Part shown: positions 21,737 to 33,788 of the stretch, piece by piece
How the letters are laid out: each line of letters opens with the position of its first letter
Numbering within the stretch: the stretch's first letter is position 1
Origin: Posidonia oceanica
Taxonomy: Eukaryota; Streptophyta; Magnoliopsida; Alismatales; Posidoniaceae
Length of the DNA stretch: 64,000 nt
NCBI GenBank assembly: GCA_037176725.1
Contig: JAZBRS010000039.1
Location: forward strand, 20,248,001-20,312,000
Direction: 5' to 3'
Position numbers and translations under genes: made by a program
Notes under the pieces: generated by a model
The model's input: only the letters and a program-made list of their open reading frames with translations
Database searches by the model: none
Told to the model about the DNA's origin: nothing

Positions 21737-24184
21737 ATGGCCCAGCACACCATCAAACCCCTGCTTACTCTTACCTCGGAGATGATTACCGCTTCGGTCC
21801 CTCCAACTCCTACTTCCAACCCTTCTACGCCCCTTATGACACTTGGGTTTCCCCCTCTATCGCCTAGGGCACCCCAGTATGTCGTGGGGCATTGGCAGGC
21901 GTTCACTCCTCTGGATCCGATCGCCAAGTCTATCTTGATGACCACCACTCGCATTCCGGAGGCGCCTCTGACCCCACCTTCCCAAAGATTCGTCACTTTT
22001 GACACCCCTTCTGCTGCTGTGGCGACTCTTACCATAGGACTTCAACCTTCTGGACAGTCTGTACCTCTTGGCTCTGGCCCCTTGCCGGTGCTGCACTTCA
22101 GTGTTCCCACTGATGGGACACCTGAAGAGCAATACCAGCATCTGATGGGAATTGCCCAGCGGCTGCAGGGCATGGCTCTATCAGTTTGCCCTTCCTTTGT
22201 TCCTGTTGGTCTCGAGATTCCTGTGCGGCCTGCTCCCGCATATCATGCATTTCATTCTGCACTTCCGCCTCGACCATCGTCTCAACTGCTCACAGTTCCG
22301 ACGGTAGGGGCACGTATCCCGCCTCTTGCATCTACACAACACCACACACAGCATGCACCTCCACCACCTAGTGGCAGTCCTTCGGACCGGTTGGAGTGCA
22401 GTACCCCGCAGGCCCGTCGCCTGGCACCGCACCGGTGCGGCCTCTGCTGCTCCAGCATTCTGCACCCACTGCACAGCATATCATCTATCCGCCTCCCTTG
22501 CATCAGGTTCAAAACTCAGCATGCATTCCCCCTTACACTCCACCACAGCACGGGTACGCCAGCCATCACGTTGCATCACCAAGTGATGTGATGGTGGATC
22601 CGGAGGAGCACTTTAGTGCGACCCACTCGGCGTACGTGGTCCCTGCCCCCGCTGCCCCATCACCTCCGGCAGCTAATCCAGACCCCATCAATAACAGGAT
22701 GGATGTTCTGGAGAAAGCACTACATCTAGTGTAGGGGACAGACCACCAGATCTACCAATTCTAGGACCTCTGTTATTGATCTCGCTCAGCTTCAGGCTGA
22801 CGAGAGGTTGCTGATCCGCCTATTCCAAAAGAGTCTGTTTGGTCCAGCTCTCAAGTGGTTCACGTCACTTGACATGTTTGCGATCAAGACTTGGAATGAC
22901 CTAAGCCAAGCGTTCCTGGAACAATATTCCTTTAACCTCGACTTGGTCCCAAAGCACGCGGACCTGGTCGCAACCAAGCAGAATCTGGGCAAGCCGTTTG
23001 GGGAGTACGTTGGCCGCTGGCGCGCCCTTGCTTCACAGGTTTGAGATAGGCCCTCTGACGAGGAGTCTATCGAGATCGTCATCAAAGGGGTGCAGCCATG
23101 AACCGGAGCTCTACTTAGCATCCAACCCGTCACTAGCTTCACTGCATTGATCCGAGCTGGCACTCGCGTAGAGAGTTCGTTGCGGAGTGGCAACTTCCCC
23201 GCACTCTCTGCACTTGCCAAGCAGGCCTCCGCCAGCGGTAACAGTAATGGTAGCAGCACCATCAACAACAACAGCGGCAGCAACAACAACTGTCCCAAGA
23301 GGAAGGATCTGTCGAAACACGCTGTTGCATACGTCAACTCTCCTGCTCCGCCTGTTCACCTGGCGTCTCGACCTGCCTCTCCTCAGATCTTTTACGCACC
23401 TACACCTAGGGCACACCCCACACCACAGATCACTACCACCGCTCGACCGATCTATCCTGTCATACCGGTTCAGCAAGGACAATTCCAAAGGCAGAGACGG
23501 CCTCCCATTGAGAAGCGGAAGTTCGCCCCACTGGTGGAACCGCTGACTGCCGTCCTTTCGAAGGTTGCGTCGCTCTTGAAGTTTTCGGAGGTTCGCCTGC
23601 CGCCAAACCCTCTACCGCATTGGTTTAAGGCGAACCTTTTCTGCAATTTCCATCGAAGCGTCGGGCATTCGATGGATAATTGCTACACTCTCCCGAATGC
23701 TATCCAGGACTTGATCGAATCGGGAACGTTTGTGATCGACACGCATGAGGCGTTCACCTCCACACCATCTCATGCATCTGCATCAGCATCTGTCCCAGCT
23801 AATATTGTCCACCAGCCCCTACCGGAGCACTCCTATCTAGGAGGTGCAGGGACCTCGGGAATCCATTCTCTTTTCCCTTCCGGATCTCCCACGTCTGTGG
23901 TAGATCCTTCTGAGCTTATCCATGATGTTTCTACTCCCTTTCCAGTCTCCCTCTATCTTGCAACTCTCGCCGGCTCTGAGTCGGCCATTCATATGATCCG
24001 ACCGCGCGCCAGGCCGGAGTATTCTTCTACACCAACCACCATGCTTCCTCAGGCTCAAGTCCCAGTACACCTGCTAGGTAACCTGCAGCCAGTATCCCCA
24101 GTGCATCTCCTAGCCAGACCTCAGCTAGGATCTCCTGTACATTTGCTAGCAAGACCTCAGCCTCCACCCCCTTTGCCTTCCTAG
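21737..24184 (+). pseudogene. gag: gag of element D (broken)
   Basis: Starts with Met-Ala-Gln-His, matching the gag start of C (41161) and E (51903). Pro/Ser-rich N-terminal part in frame 2 to about 22500; a frameshift moves the reading to frame 1 (to a stop at 22734). About 110 bases present in E are missing near 22760. The capsid-like region resumes in frame 2 (22808-23044, motif FGPALKWFTSLD, FLEQY, GEYVGRW), then stops at 23042 and 23099, then 23147-24184 with a Cys/His knuckle CNFHRSVGHSMDNC near 23640. All stops fit C to T decay. Confidence 0.88.
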
Positions 24185-24316
24185 CAACCTCCCTGTCCTT
24201 ACACTCCTCAACCAGTAGGCACCCCTGTAGCCCCTCTCGTGCTTGCTGCACGTGCTCCCATGGTTATCAACCTATCCTAGGACACCCATCGCGTACCTTA
24301 CAGCTACGCCACAGAA

Positions 24317-25384
24317 ATGTGTGCGGAAGTGACGCGATCAGGGAGGGCCTACAAGCCCCCAGCACCAGCGGTAAGACCTAGTCACCCAGAACCTGCAGCA
24401 TCTCTTTCCTTAGGCCAACCTGCAACCTTGCCACCATCAGGCCAACCGCTTGTACCTGCCATAGCTGAACCTGTCCCTAAAGCCACACCTCCTACCACCA
24501 AGAAGGGCCAGCCCAAGGCTGATATTACTTCCCAACTCAAAAAGGTTAAAGCTAACATATCCATTTGGGACCTGATACACACCTCTGCCGAACATCACGA
24601 GGCTTTTCTTCACATGTTCCAAGCTGCCCATGTGTCCCAAGCCATAGAACCTGCCGCCTTGGAAAGTATGGTCGGAATGATTGCAGAACCCCAGGTCATC
24701 ACTTTCATGAGTGATGAGCTGCCTCCGGCGGGGAATAATCATAACCAGCCCTTGTTCGTCACGGTACAATTCAAGAACTTTCGCATTCCCCTTGCGCTGG
24801 TCGATAATGGGTCAGGCCTTAACGTCTGCCCCTTGCGAACAGCAACTAAGCTCGGATTCAAGGCCAAGGACATTACTCCGGCTGTAAAGGGAATGACAGC
24901 TTCTGATAATACCCACCATGACGCTCTAGGGATTTTGATTATTCCTCTTATCATTGGCTCCATCACATTCGATGTGGAATTCTACGTCGTTGACTTGGAG
25001 TCTAATTTCAATTTTCTGCTTGGGCGCCCTTGGCTCCACAAGCATCAGGTTATCCCCTCAACCCTCCATCGCATGATCAAGTTCCGCCGAGGCGACGATG
25101 TCATCGTTGTCATGGCAGAGAATTTTGAGAAGGAGCGGATCGAGGCAGCCTCCTCTGTCTCTTCACAGACTGTCCCCTTTGATCCTGAACTCTCTGATGC
25201 TTTATACCGCGTTAATCGATGCGAGCCGGTTAACTTCATACCCGATCTTGAACGCGTCAACTCTTTGGCCGTTCACAATAACCCTTTCCAGATGGTCGAA
25301 AACGTCTGTCATAGATGGGGTTACGTCAAGGGGACATCGCTCGGGCGATACAGTGAGGGAATCACTGAGCCGATCGTGGCATAG
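24317..25384 (+). pseudogene. Aspartic protease domain of element D
   Basis: Same frame (2) as the end of gag, with stops at 24182 and 24281 in between, so it was one gag-pro reading frame. The motif VTRSGRAYKPP near the start is typical of the gag-protease border in this lineage. The catalytic motif is DNGSGLNVCPL (near 24800), followed by an inner strand ending FLLGRPWLH (near 25015-25035), the usual C-terminal motif of plant gypsy proteases. The protease cuts the polyprotein in the particle. A TAG at 25382 ends it; translation would otherwise continue in the same frame. Confidence 0.88.
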
Positions 25385-26833
25385 GAGCGAAGAGACAACG
25401 AGGGTCTTGGATACGACCCGCAGGTTGATGAAAGTAAGCACCCACAGTTGAAGAATCGAAGGATGAGCATTCCCCAAGACTTTGCTAACTTCACGAGTGC
25501 AGGTATCCTGGGTTCAAGTGGAGTTCAGGCTGTAGTGTAGTTGGAGCCATGCCAAAGCCCTCCGTTGCCGGGAGAAGACTGGGTCTGCATTGAGGACTAC
25601 TACTCGGATGAGGAGCAGTCTGGCACCGTAGGGGCAGCTCGGACTTGCAGCGAGATTCAACTCGGCTCAGCGGCATCTCGGTCAATTTGTCTGGCTCTTC
25701 CTTCCATAGATCATAAAGCAGCAAATTTGGAAGGCCCTTTGGTAGAATTGACAGTCTCTGATCTTCCTGCAGTCTTACCAGCATCACCGATGCCAGCACA
25801 AACAGCTCTGAAGTCAAAGACACCAGCTCAAGCACAGTTAGCCAATCTGCCCGCGACCGCAGTCGCATCAGTACCACTGTCACCCTCTCTGGTGGGTCAA
25901 TCACTAAGTTCAGCCAACAGTGTGACTCAACCCATTTCAGCAGCCGTATCACAAGCAACGCCGCTGGCTCAGTTAGTCACACATCCTCCTACCTCAAAAG
26001 ATCAACTCTCGTGGTAGGCCCCCATGGTGTTAGAGGCTGTGCAGTCACCATCACAACCAGAACCAGAGGCCCTATTGAGCAGTGCAATCTCCCAGCCATT
26101 GGTCTCCCAGAAGAACAGCTTCGCCTCCCCTCCAACTACGGTAGTGACTTTGGCAGCGCACCCATCAGCAACGCTGCTGACCAATCTGTTTGGATCACTG
26201 ATGATCAGGCCGCTGCAATCTGCCACGCCCGCAAGCCAGCCAAACCAACCGTGATACATCTAGCAGCCGGGCCAGAGCTAAAGGCCCCTGGCGCTTACTA
26301 CGTCGACTCACCCTCAGATGAGGAAGAAGGAGCAGCAGCCGAGGCCCAGGTCGATGCGTGGATGGGAGACTTATGGCTGCTGTACCAAGAACAACTTACA
26401 TCGCTAACAGAGGACCTAGCAGCATATCAAGTGGCCGTGAAAAGGGGAAGGCTGTGGCTACGGACCCCTCCTCGCAGAAGGACCATGCCTCTATCATGGT
26501 CGTTGAAGAAGACTCAGCGGCAGTGGCCTCCACCAGACTGGATGAACTGATCACTTTACAGCCACAAGGTGGGTCTAGGTGGTTGGTGCAGCATATGCCT
26601 CACTCCAGTAATACCCCTATTGGCCACCAGTCTGACATACCCTCCGCAACAAGGAGCATGGAGGGGGAGCATCAGCAGTACAGGCAGTAACAGAATCGTC
26701 TAAATCAGCAGAACCAGCAGTGGCAGTGTCAGAAATAGAGTTAGCAGCAGTGCCATCATCAGTACCGGAGTAGGCAGAGGAGATTGCCAGGACAGAAGTT
26801 GCGCACCGAGGATATAGAAACACCCGAGTAAGC
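25385..26833 (+). pseudogene. Protease-RT linker of element D
   Basis: About 1.45 kb rich in Ala, Pro, Ser, Thr and Gln codons. Open pieces lie in frame 2 (25541-26017, 26024-26254), frame 1 (26011-26550) and frame 3 (26358-26690), with no recognised domain. A DYYSDEE-like acidic piece occurs near 25595. In Ogre elements an intron lies between protease and RT; here AAA|GTAAGC at about 25432 is a possible donor, but I could not choose an acceptor. Either a decayed linker or partly an intron. Confidence 0.5.
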
Positions 26834-28600
26834 GTGACCATCCTGAAGCGTCACCAGGGCCAAGAAGCAGAACATCTACACTCCTTTGACATAACAAACC
26901 TTACCTTCGAAAAGGAGATCCTCTCGGAACTTGTTGCATACAGAGAAGAAGATGATGCAGGCGAGGATGAGGATGATAGACTATCACCTGAGTTCCGGCC
27001 CTATGATGACGATCCAGAAGGCCCCAACCTTCATGTCGAAAAGGAGACAGAGGTTGTTAACATCGGCACAGCCGAGGAAGTCAAAGAAGTTCACATCAGT
27101 GCCCTATTATCGCCCCAGGCCAGAGCAGAGTTCATTACTTTTCTGAAAGAGTATGTAGATGTCTTCGCCTGGAGCTATGAGGATATGGTTGGCCTCGATG
27201 TCAAAATAGTAGTTCACAACTTGCCCTTGGATCCAGATGCCAAGCTAGTAAAGCAGAAGCTAAGAAGATGGCGACCACAGTGGCTGCTCATGATCAAAGA
27301 AGAGATAATGAAGCAGCTCAGAGTCAACTTTCTGAAGGTCGTTCTCTACCCTGAATGGCTTGCGAACATTGTGCCAGTGCCCAAAAAGGATGGCCGAGTC
27401 CTGATATGCATCGACTACAAGGAACTGAACAAGGCGAGTCCCAAGGACGACTTCCCATTGCCTCATATTGACATCCTAGTCGACAACATTGCAGGCCACA
27501 AGATGCTATCCTTCATGGATGGCTTCTCCGGCTATAATCAGATCAAAATGGCAGAAGAAGACATGGAAAAGACTTCATTCATCACCCCCTGGGGAGTCTT
27601 CTGCTATCAAGTTATGCCATTTGGGCTGATGAATGCTGGCACAACCTATTAGAGGGCCATGACTACACTTTTCCATGACCTCATGCACCAAGAAGTGGAG
27701 GTCTATGTAGATGACATGATTGCTAAAACCAAAGAGCCTGAAGATCATCTTGCTTGTTTGAAGAAGTTCTATAACCGTCTGAGAAAGTACAAACTGCGGC
27801 TTAACCCCAGTAAGTGCGTATTTGGGGTATCATCTGGCAAACTCTTGGGCTACATTGTTAGCTAGAGGGGGATTGAAGTGGACCCAATGAAAGCAAAAGC
27901 CATCGTGGATATGCCACCCCCCAGAACTAAAAAGGAGGTCCGAGGCCTACTTGGGCGTTTACAGTATATCAGTCTCTTCATTGCACAGCTTATGCTCATC
28001 TGTGAACCCATATTCAAGCTCCTAAAGAAGAATGCGCAAATCGACTGGAGCGAGGAGTGTCAGACTGCATTTGCCAAGATCAAGCAGCTGTTGATCAAGC
28101 CCCCTGTCCTGGTTCCCCCCACACCCGGGAGACCTTTGCTTCTCTACCTTTCTACCACGCAGCATTCCATGGGTGCCATCTTGGGCCAACATGACGAATC
28201 TGGTAGAAAGGAGCGCGCCATTTATTACCTGAGCAAGAAGTTTAATGAATGCGAGGCCAGGTACAGCACGATAGAGAAGACCTGCTTATCCCTTGTCTGG
28301 GCTGCACAGAAACTAAGGCACTATATGATGGCATATCCAGTTCAGCTCTTGTGCCGGCATGATCCCATCAAGTTTCTCTTTCAGAAGCCGGCCATGGTGG
28401 GCAGATGTGTCAAGTGGCAGGTGTTGTTATCTCAGTACGACATCACCTTCGTCACACAGAAATCCATGAAGGGTCAGGCTATGGCAGATCACCTCGCTGA
28501 CCTTCCTCTGCCTGAATACCAACCCCTCCAGACGCAGTTCCTTGATGAGGACATTCTCTTTGCGATGGAGGACTCTGAAGAGAAAGAGCCTGAGGACCAA
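26834..28600 (+). pseudogene. Reverse transcriptase and first RNase H of element D
   Basis: Frame 2 throughout, with TAG stops at 27650 and 27863 where relatives have sense codons. RT motifs in order: VPKKDGRVLICIDYKELNKA (27370-27430), FMDGFSGYNQIKM (27510-27550), PFGLMNAGTTY (27620-27649), catalytic YVDDMI at 27704. The connected RNase H follows with YSTIEKTCLSLVWAAQKLRHY (28265-28325), where KLRHYM is the usual end motif. An acidic stretch leads to the next domain. Makes cDNA in the particle from the tRNA-primed RNA. Confidence 0.93.
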
Positions 28601-29085
28601 GAGAAATGGCAGCTCTACTTTGATGGCGTTGCCAACAAGAAGGGCCGAGGCGTAGGCGCAGTGCTGACCACGCCCCAAGGACAGATGATTCCTTTTGCAA
28701 GGAAGCTGACTTTCACATGCACAAACAATGAAGCGGAATATGAAGCATGCATCCTGGGATTGAAAGTCGCTCTTGAGCATAAGGCACGAAGCTGCATGTG
28801 CACGGCGATACCAAGCTGGTGATTTCTCAAGTGAATGGCGACTGGAAGACGAAAGATCCAAAACTTATGCCATAACACGAGCACCTGCTGAAGCTGATGG
28901 AAGAATTTGGGAGCATCTACTTCACATATATGAACAGAGCAAAGAACGCGTACGCAGACGCACTAGCAACTCTGGCATCCTGGCTCAGTATACCTGAAGA
29001 CAGTGCAGTAGATGTATCAGTTACCTGCATAGAGCAGCCTACACATTGCATGAAAATAGAAGAGGCAGATCCAGCAGAAGAGTAG
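28601..29085 (+). pseudogene. Second, archaeal-type RNase H of element D
   Basis: A second RNase H between RT-RNase H and integrase is the hallmark of Tat-lineage elements. Acidic residues: Asp in LYFDGVANKKG (codon 28622), Glu in NNEAEYEACILGL (near 28732), then after a one-base frameshift near 28788 an Asp in HGDTKLVISQV, and Asp in AYADALATLAS near 28958. The last part is in frame 1 and has a TAA at about 28874. All four catalytic positions are thus visible although the frame is broken. Confidence 0.87.
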
Positions 29086-30329
29086 CCGTGGTATTATGAC
29101 ATTAAGGCTTTCCTAGAGTCCCGCAGCCTTCCACCTGACACCACAGCAGCAGATAGGAGAACTTTGGCGTGTCTGGCATTGAAATATGTGTTAGGGGCAG
29201 GGTAGCTATACAGAAGATCATATAATCAGATGCTATTACGCTGCCTGAACAAATCGGAGGCTGACACGCTGATGCTTCAAGTGCATGCAGGGACCTGTGG
29301 CCCGCACATGAACGGCGTCCTCCTAGCCAAGAAGATCATGCTCCAAGGATATTTCTGGCAGACCATGGAAGCGGACTGCTATCGGTTTGTATGTAAATGC
29401 CACAACTGCCAGATCCATGGTAACTTCATCAGGGCTCCCCCACAACAGCTGCATAACATGTCTTCGCCATGGCCTTTCTCCACCTGGGGGATCGACGTCA
29501 TTGGTGCAATACACCCTGTAGCTTCCAATGGTCATCGCTACATTCTGGTAGCGATCGATTACTTCACTAAGTGGGTGGAAGCAGCCTCTTATAAGACAAT
29601 CACCGCCGTGGCAATAGAAAAGTTTATCAGGAACAATATCGTTGCTCGGTATGGGGTCCCGCACTCTATCATCTTTGATAATGGCACGAAGTTCATTACC
29701 AAAAGGACCGAGGAGTACCTGCAGAGTCTCAAGGTCAAGCACCACAGGTCCTTGCCCTATCGGCCACAGATGAATGGAGCAGTGGAGTCTGCTAACAAAA
29801 ACATTATCAAAATCCTGAAGAAAATGGCAGAAACCCATAAGGATTGGTATGACAAGCTCCCGTACGCACTCTGGGCGTACAGAACATCAATCCGGACCTC
29901 CACGGGAGCCACCCCGTACTCTCTGGTATACGGCATGGAAGCGGTGTTACCTATCGAAGTAGAGATTCCCTCACTACGGATCCTACGAGAAGCTGAGTTG
30001 GAAGAGGCAGAATGGGTCGAAGACCACTGCGTCCAACTGAATCTGATTGATGAGCACAGACTACAAGCTATGCATAATGCTCACTGTTACCAGAAGTGGA
30101 TGGCTAGAGCATTCTTGAAGAAAGTCCAGCCAGAAGCTTCCAGCCAGGAGATCTCGTTCTACGTGCCATTCATTTACCTGACGGTCGAGGCAAATTCCGA
30201 CCTAACTGGCGTGACCCTTTCGTGGTCAAGCAGATCTTCTCGGGCGACGCTGTAACTCTTGAGGACATGGACCAGGTCGAGCAGTCCAAGCCAGTCAACT
30301 TGTGCTACCTCAAGAAGTACTATCAGTAG
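29086..30329 (+). pseudogene. Integrase of element D
   Basis: Frame 1 with TAG codons at 29083 and about 29203. Zinc-binding HHCC: His codons 29284 and 29305, then CKCHNC around 29393-29410. Catalytic D,D35E: Asp 29494 (WGIDVIG), Asp 29677 (FDNGTKF), Glu 29785 (NGAVESANKNI), 35 residues between the last two. Then PYALWAYRTSIRTSTGATP and YGMEAVLP, typical of the plant gypsy C-terminal part. A frameshift between about 30100 and 30200 moves the end to frame 3, where it closes with a TAG at 30327 after KKYYQ. It would insert cDNA with a 5-bp duplication, as seen for D. Confidence 0.92.
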
Positions 30330-31725
30330 CCTAGAGTAACCATTGCAGATCATTCTTCTTTAATCCCACCTCTTGTACTCCCACCCCTTTGCACGCTTTC
30401 GTCCCTCTTTTCGTCCTATCTCCCCCGTCTTTGCCACTGTACATCTTCATACATCGCTTTGCTCTATCTTCTGCATTTTTGTCACTACATTCCCGTATGT
30501 TCTGTCCCTTATCCCTTTTATAATCATCATCGTCATCCTCTCAAATCATGCATTGCATATTGCCCGGTGATGAAAACCGGAGGTGCTTGCTTGCTGCGGA
30601 AGGAGTCTCCTAACCTCAGCTGACACTACTTAGATGTCTTAGCTAGTGAGGGAGCCACCACTCAGTGCGAGTGGGCGAAATGCCCAAACACCTAAGGGCT
30701 TACACTCCTAGAAGAATGCTAGGCGTTAGCCAAAAAGGAATACATGCCCATGCCTGGATGCACAAGAAAAGAAAGAAAGAGAGGGCCAAAGTTCACACCA
30801 GAAAGTCATAGCCCCCATGTCTCAGAAGCCAGGCACCCATTTCCTCTAGGGTAGGGATAGTGGAGACCTGCAAGCCTAAAAAAAAAAAAGGAGAAGAGAA
30901 AAAGAAAAAAAGAAACAACAAAAAGAAACAAAAATGATAGAAAAGAAAAAAGAGAATGATAGAAAAGAAAAAGAGAATGATAGAAAAGAAAAAAGGAAAA
31001 AGCAAAAGTCAACTCCAAAAAATGAAGGCGAGCAAAGTAATCCCGCACCTTTCACCTACCCCAGAGAAGAGCCAAAAGTCAAGCCAGGTCCTCCTTGTCT
31101 CCAAGAAAGGGGCGGGGAGGGCCCTACACCCCTTTATAAAAGCAAAAGAGACAAGAAAAGGGAAAAGAGTAGATAAAAGTCCTTAAGAGTTTGGCATGTA
31201 GCCTGTCCTCTCTACACCACCATCAAACATCACCAACGTCCTTTCCCAGAGTGCCACCAACAAGTTAGGAATCTGAGTAGAGTCCTGTGAGTCAGCGACC
31301 GCTACCTTCCTATACAGTAGGCACCAAAGCACTCCATATGTTGAGGGCAAACCACACTAATCATGAATCATGCATGCATCTGCATTTCCAATCATCCCCT
31401 CTCCCTCTAATCACTCCGCCTTGCATGACTTGCTCTAGCATTGAGACAGTACTCCTACTCAGCATGCGCTAGCACCATCAAGCTACGCTGGTCCAAAACT
31501 CCTACCAGTCCCCACCCCTGTGCCAACAGAATCCCCTATTTATATGTGCTTAATTGCTATGTTCTGAATGTTTACTGCTAAATATGTTGAACTGCTTTAC
31601 CCGCTTCAGAATTTGCTTACAATCAGTGATTATGTACTAGTATGAAATTTGATAATCTACAGTCTTGGTAATAGGTACCTGAAGATTCTGCAGCAGCTAT
31701 CTGCCTACATTCTGCAGTCTGCGCA
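30330..31725 (+). other. Spacer between pol and the extra ORF
   Basis: 1.4 kb with no gene seen. 30370-30550 is pyrimidine-rich; 30877-31040 is a purine-rich block with AGAATGATAGAAAAGAAAA repeated three times at 22-25 bp period. Just before the next ORF the sequence TGCCTACATTCTGCAG (ending near 31717) is a good 3' splice-site match, which would allow the downstream ORF to be made from a spliced RNA. Confidence 0.55.
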
Positions 31726-32928
31726 ATGGGTTTCCCTACCCTAGTGACCCCGGCACACTGCTCTGAGACCCTGCGAGAGTGGATCGGCAAGCTTACCAAA
31801 GATGACTGCGAAAAGCTACGCCTATGGGGCATTCCAACCAAGCTACTGAAGGCCGCTGATGTAGAAGTGAGCCGCCATCTTCTGTGCGCCGCCGCAAGGT
31901 TCTGGAAACCGACGCACCATGTCTTCTGCTTTGGCAGAACTGAACTGACACCCACACTGGAAGAAGTGCGTCGGATCTGCAGCTTCTCCAAGATCGTGGG
32001 ACCGCTTATCTTCATGAGGCATGATGGATACCTTGCAATCCTGAGCCAACTGACTGGGCTCTCTACTCGAAGCTGCCAGCAGAGATTGATCTGTACCAGT
32101 GGGCCCACGCCCCTGCTTCGCCTAGTGTACTTTGATGATGTCATGGAAACATGCACTGAACTCGGAGACGAGCTGTGGCTCTGAGGGTTTGTCATCCGTT
32201 TCCTAGGCGAGTTGGTCTTTATTCATGGTCGACTGACAGTAGCCATTGAGGTTGCAGAAATAGCACTTGCTATGGTGACCCAGCAGATAGACCTGGCACC
32301 GGTTGTTCTGGCAGAGACATATCACGGGCTGGACCGCATCTCACATCGCTGCCGCCACTTCCATGGCTGCGGAGCACTTATACAGGTCTGGCTAGCCGCA
32401 CACTTAGAGATGGACCTCCTGCGCCCCCAGGTGCATGCTTTTGAAGCCTACTGCAACAGCGGCTGTGCCAAGACAGTCAAGAGTGTCAAGGAAGAATATG
32501 AGAGGCTATCGGAGCTGACCGATGACATAGTAACCTGGCGTATCATCCCCTCCGTGGTCGAACCATTCACTGTCTTCTTCAGCACACGCGACATGCGGCT
32601 GATTGTGCTCCCAGGATTCACTGCGGGTGTGGAATACCACCCTATCAGGGTCATGCGCCAGTTTGGCTTCCGGCAGGGCACCTTTGTTGATAGTACAGCG
32701 CGTAAACTTCTCCAGACATATCCCCTTAGTACAACTGCCCCAACAAAGGAGCTGGCCAAACGGATGCAGCATGGAGTGTGATCAACAGACATCGCGGCTG
32801 CAAGAGGCATAGGATGCACCCCTGAGTACGTGACCGAGGTCCAAGAGCTTTGGCCCATCAATGAAATCCCGCCAGGCAACCCCCTGTTCCCTGACTTCAG
32901 GCAGTCAAAGAAGGTCCGAACCGACTAG
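31726..32928 (+). pseudogene. Extra sense ORF downstream of pol, DUF7745-like
   Basis: One reading frame of 400 codons with two TGA stops (32182, 32779) ending in TAG at 32926. Early motif: WIGKLTKDDCEKLRLWGIP..LL, then ALCAAARFW-like (LLCAAARFWKP), FCFGRTELTPTLEE, a pattern I recognise from DUF7745 proteins, which are plant-specific, of unknown function and often found near transposable elements. Later parts also fit: GELVFIHGRLTVAIEVAEIAL, VLAETYHGLDRISH, GCGALIQVWLAAHLE, HPIRVMRQFGFRQG. The ORF is in sense direction between integrase and PPT. It may be a captured host gene. Start at 31726 is the first Met after the acceptor-like site. Elements C and E lack it. Confidence 0.75.
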
Positions 32929-33283
32929 GGCGCTTATGCAGCTATTAGTTTAGTTTCCTTTCAAGTTATGCTGTATCTTTTGGCCTGCCACAGGCGTGTA
33001 ATCAACAGTTCTATCAATGCAAAAGTGTTTTGTGCTATCTACTTGCACTTTAAGACTACTTAATGCATTTCATAATCATTGCCAATCTTATCTTGAGGTC
33101 CCTGGCCAGACTTGCTGCCAAAGAATGCAGGAAAGTCCTCAACAATCAATCCAGGCGCCAGAATCTCTACGGACCCACGCCGTCAAGTCAAGCTACCAAG
33201 CATCCCCAACTGAGTCTTTGCGGACTAGTACCCCAAACTACTCGTTTGACAAACACGTCAGTTTTGTCTATCCTTCGCTTTTC
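32929..33283 (+). other. Untranslated stretch after the extra ORF
   Basis: No gene seen. From about 33190 the sequence becomes recognisable as the start of the structured 3' region: GTACCCCAAACTAC and TTTGACAAAC correspond to minus-strand words of elements C (about 10190-10215) and E (about 47265-47290). Confidence 0.55.
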
Positions 33284-33360
33284 GATGCCAGGGGCGCTTC
33301 GACTGTCCCCTGGTATCATCCTGATACCAGGGGCATCTTTTTTAGATGTCCTGTGATATC
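33284..33360 (+). other. Twin long hairpins of element D
   Basis: GATGCCAGGGG (33284-33294) faces CCCCTGGTATC (33307-33317) with one G-U; directly after it GATACCAGGGGCATCT (33323-33338) faces 33344-33360 with a few mismatches. Element E has the same pair on the minus strand (47237-47204 and 47196-47158) with different bases but preserved pairing. Confidence 0.75.
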
Positions 33361-33412
33361 ACACCCTTTCGCTCCTCCATTGATATGCCTAGATGTCACG
33401 GGCTCCTCTCTT

Positions 33413-33780
33413 TGCCGGCCAATAAGTCCGATATCTTATCATTCTATTCCTTCATCCTCTCTTTGCCGGCTGATAAGTCCGATATCTTATCACCTATCCT
33501 TTTGGCTGATGATCCAAAACTCATCACTTTCTTTCTCCTTTTGGCTGATGATCCAAAGCTCATCACTCTCATCGCTCTTTTGGCTGATGATCCAAAACTC
33601 ATCACTCTCTTGGCTGATGATCCAAAACTCATCATTCTCTGGCTGATGATCCAAAACTCATCACTTTCTCTGGCTGATGATCCAAAACTCATCACTCTCT
33701 CTTGGCTGATGATCCAAAACTCATCATTCTCTTGGCTGATGATCCAAAACTCATCATTCTCTTTGGCTGATATCCAAAAC
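33413..33780 (+). repeat. Mini-hairpin repeats of element D
   Basis: About ten units of 26-30 bp. First two GATAAG-tccgatat-CTTATC (33422-33440 region and 33471-33492), then eight of TGATGA-tccaaaac-TCATCA (for example 33507-33526), then GATA-tccaaaac-TATC. Loops begin TCC throughout while the stem sequence differs, so the units are related but pairing is kept. Confidence 0.85.
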
Positions 33781-33788
33781 TATCACCC

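Noticed and set aside
22334..24184. Minus-strand frames overlapping gag of D, as antisense genes
   Set aside because: They mirror the codon pattern of the sense gag and show no domain; the sense frame has clear motifs.
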